A stretch of 7,571 nucleotides of DNA from CAZCDM01 sp964497475 (GTDB taxonomy: Bacteria > Planctomycetota > Phycisphaerae > SM23-33), in NCBI GenBank assembly GCA_964497475.1, contig CAZCDM010000117.1, forward strand, positions 1 through 7,571. Reading direction: 5' to 3'. The notes under the pieces are model-generated. The model saw only the letters and a list, made by a program, of their open reading frames with translations. It was not told the origin of the DNA and searched no databases. A program made the translations under genes and the position numbers. How positions within the stretch are numbered: position 1 is the stretch's first letter; each line of letters starts with the position of its first letter. Below are positions 6,370 to 7,571 of this stretch, piece after piece.

Positions 6370-6962
6370 GCCCCAAGCCCCTTGCGGATTTGCTCGATGA
6401 TGTCGTCCTGCACGGCCTGGCTGCGGATGTCCTGCTGCGACGTGTCGACGCGAATGATCTCGCAGCGATCCGGCGCGGGGGCGTCGAAGTGGTCCTGGCG
6501 GAGCTGTTCGAGGAAGTCCCGCTCCATCTCCAGCTCAAAGCCCCGCCCGCGAGCCTTGATGCGTTCGACGAGGACGTCAACCGGCGCATCGAGGTGGACC
6601 AGCACGGCCGGCTGGTGGACGAGGAATTCGATCTGACGGCAGATGTGCTCGTAAAAAAGGCGATCATCGTCTTCGAGTTTGATCGTCGCGAAGATGCGGT
6701 CCTGGCAGAAGCCGTAATCCGTAACGACCAGCCCCTCGGCTGGCCAGGTCCAGTCGCCCAGCTGCTTGACGCGCGACAGCAGGAAGTAGAGCTGGCTGGG
6801 CAGGGTCAGCTCGTCGAAGCCGCCGTAGCTCTCGGCCAGGAACGGATTGCCGACGAAATCTTCCAGCACAAGCTCGGCGTTGAGCCTGCGGGCGATGACC
6901 TCGGCGAGGGTGGTTTTTCCCACGGCGACCGGGCCCATGACGCTGATGAGTTTGGCGCTCAC
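6366..6962 (-). CDS. Deoxynucleoside kinase family protein
   Basis: Predicted to transfer the gamma-phosphate of ATP to a deoxynucleoside (salvage of deoxyadenosine, deoxyguanosine or a similar substrate; specificity cannot be read). The 198 residues show a Walker A loop GPVAVGKTT (10-18), an acidic pair with the family's NPFL element (LEDFVGNPFL, 33-42), a DYGFCQDRIFA segment (82-92) at the place of the usual E/D-R-S motif, LVHLDAPVDVLVERI (121-135) and an Arg-rich lid, ARGRGFE (137-143). The D-Y variant resembles kinases I remember as adjacent or fused to FolK in Bacteroidetes, which fits folK being directly upstream. The start is GTG at 6962 in a GTGA overlap with folK, preceded by AGGAGG at 7 nt. 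The next gene, panC, overlaps the same way. Thymidylate kinase is less likely because the LEDFVGNPFL region fits dNKs better. Confidence 0.85.
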   Translation of the reverse strand: MSAKLISVMGPVAVGKTTLAEVIARRLNAELVLEDFVGNPFLAESYGGFDELTLPSQLYFLLSRVKQLGDWTWPAEGLVVTDYGFCQDRIFATIKLEDDDRLFYEHICRQIEFLVHQPAVLVHLDAPVDVLVERIKARGRGFELEMERDFLEQLRQDHFDAPAPDRCEIIRVDTSQQDIRSQAVQDDIIEQIRKGLGA

Positions 6963-7441
6963 GAGTCGGCCTCCTGTTGTGCGAGCAGTTCGGCGACGGT
7001 GCAGTTGAATTCCGGGTGGCGGGCGCGGGGGGCGATCTCGGCGAGGGGTTCGAGTACGAACCGTCGCGTGTGCATCCGCGGGTGGGGCACGGTCAGGCCG
7101 GGCTCGTCGACGGTGGTGAACGGGCCCATCAGGACGATGTCGAGATCGCAGGTGCGCGGGCCCCAGTGTTGCTCGGTTGTGCGGTCGCGGCCGAGGTTGG
7201 CTTCGATGGTTTGCAGGGCGGCCAGCAGGGCGGTGGGGGCCAGGTCGGTCTCGATCTCGACGACTGCGTTGAGGTAGTCCGGCTGGTCGGCCGGGCCGCC
7301 GACAGGTGCGGTTTCGACAAAACTGCTGACGCGCTTGAGGGTGAGTCCCGGCGTGGCCCGCATCTGGTCGAGCGCAGCCCGGAGCGTCTGGGCTTTGGTG
7401 CCGACGTTGCTGCCCATCGCGATGTAGGCGGTTTCAGACAT
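6959..7441 (-). CDS. folK: 6-hydroxymethyl-7,8-dihydropterin pyrophosphokinase (HPPK)
   Basis: FolK transfers pyrophosphate from ATP to 6-hydroxymethyl-7,8-dihydropterin, the step before dihydropteroate synthase in folate synthesis. At 160 residues it is almost exactly the length of the E. coli enzyme (159). Visible motifs are YIAMGSNVG near the N-terminus (6-14), VETAPVGGPADQPDYLNAV (42-60), the catalytic HWGPRTCDLDI (92-102) with the two metal-binding Asp residues 99 and 101, and VPHPRMHTRRFVLEPLAEIAP (118-138). The ATG at 7441 puts the first strand at the family's normal place. A TTG start 14 codons upstream is possible but adds residues unlike the family, and neither start has a clear Shine-Dalgarno site. 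Its TGA shares GTGA with the kinase start. A gap of 55 bp separates it from the end of an unidentified upstream gene in the same direction. Confidence 0.96.
   Translation of the reverse strand: MSETAYIAMGSNVGTKAQTLRAALDQMRATPGLTLKRVSSFVETAPVGGPADQPDYLNAVVEIETDLAPTALLAALQTIEANLGRDRTTEQHWGPRTCDLDIVLMGPFTTVDEPGLTVPHPRMHTRRFVLEPLAEIAPRARHPEFNCTVAELLAQQEADS
6970..6975 (-). promoter_or_regulatory. Ribosome binding site of the deoxynucleoside kinase
   Basis: A perfect AGGAGG on the minus strand, inside the end of folK, lies 7 nt before the GTG at 6962. It decides the GTG start, which would be uncertain otherwise, and shows that the kinase can load its own ribosomes while also being coupled to folK. 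Confidence 0.85.
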
Positions 7442-7453
7442 GACGCTGGCGTG

Positions 7454-7488
7454 TATGGTGTCGCATCGGCCCGGCCGGGTCAAGACGC
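7454..7488 (-). promoter_or_regulatory. Candidate weak promoter before folK
   Basis: On the minus strand TTGACC (about 7484-7479) is followed after 17 bp by CACCAT (about 7461-7456), which matches only 3 of 6 -10 bases. The spacer holds the perfect palindrome CCCGGCCGGG (7470-7479). It lies in the only gap of the cluster large enough for a promoter. The folK group could equally be transcribed from the gene upstream. Confidence 0.25.
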
Positions 7489-7496
7489 TGGGCGGG

Positions 7497-7571
7497 TTAG
7501 GTTTTCGGCGGCGGGACGTCGGTGAACGGGGCGCGCTCGAAGATGCAGTCGTGCTCGGCCAGGCGGGGGTC
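7497..7571 (-). CDS. C-terminal end of an unidentified protein (partial)
   Basis: An open frame enters from the right edge and ends at TAA (7499-7497). The 24 visible residues begin DPRLAEHDCIFERAPF and end in a proline-rich PPPKT. I do not recognise the family; the fragment is too short for a call. Reality is supported by strand agreement with the folK cluster, the gene-like spacing of 55 bp to folK and GC-rich third codon positions. It may be the preceding operon member. Confidence 0.55.
   Translation of the reverse strand, partial: DPRLAEHDCIFERAPFTDVPPPKT

Noticed and set aside
5928..7277. A 449-codon open frame on the plus strand opposite panC, the kinase and folK
   Set aside because: Arginine-rich translation without motifs, spanning three well-identified genes on the other strand.
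7442..7483. Longer folK with a TTG start at 7483
   Set aside because: The 14 added residues (MTRPGRCDTIHASV) lie before the usual first strand, and the 160-residue version has the family's standard length.

Overview
This is a GC-rich bacterial chromosomal segment carrying ordinary housekeeping and cofactor genes. I find no RNA genes, CRISPR array, insertion sequence, phage gene or defence gene. The taxon cannot be fixed from sequence alone. The lysine/alanine-rich tail on pyruvate phosphate dikinase, the possibly leaderless start of holA, and an aldo/keto reductase of a type I remember from cyanobacteria and similar lineages would all fit a planctomycete-like bacterium. That is an inference with low confidence. 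The 100-N gap suggests a draft or metagenome assembly.

Layout. Positions 1-187 hold no gene. They contain a strong intrinsic terminator for the gene to the right and a weak candidate promoter pointing left out of the window. Positions 188-2917 (minus) encode a full-length pyruvate, phosphate dikinase (ppdK) with a basic C-terminal tail of about 30 residues. Positions 2918-3168 are a divergent promoter region: ppdK has a TTGACG-N17-TACACT promoter with a leader and Shine-Dalgarno site, while holA has a TACACT box only 6 nt from its ATG and no Shine-Dalgarno site. Positions 3169-4158 (plus) encode the DNA polymerase III delta subunit (holA), which ends 2 bp from the end of the converging gene cluster.

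Positions 4161-7571 (minus) form one tightly packed cluster, read right to left: the tail of an unidentified gene, folK (folate), a deoxynucleoside kinase, panC (pantothenate/CoA) and an aldo/keto reductase. folK/kinase and kinase/panC each overlap by 4 bp as GTGA. The panC stop overlaps the Shine-Dalgarno site of the reductase. These junctions imply one translationally coupled operon. folK next to pan genes is a known arrangement (E. coli folK-panB-panC); here a nucleoside kinase sits between them.

Assembly defect. The reductase gene is interrupted by exactly 100 N (4800-4899), flanked on both sides by the same 55-bp sequence. Deleting the N run and one copy (155 bp) restores one uninterrupted 395-codon reading frame. 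The break is therefore almost certainly a scaffolding artefact and not a pseudogene or a real repeat. No previously undescribed system is evident. The observations most worth a second look are the basic tails on PPDK and HolA, the kinase embedded in the folate/pantothenate operon, and the paired TACACT promoters.
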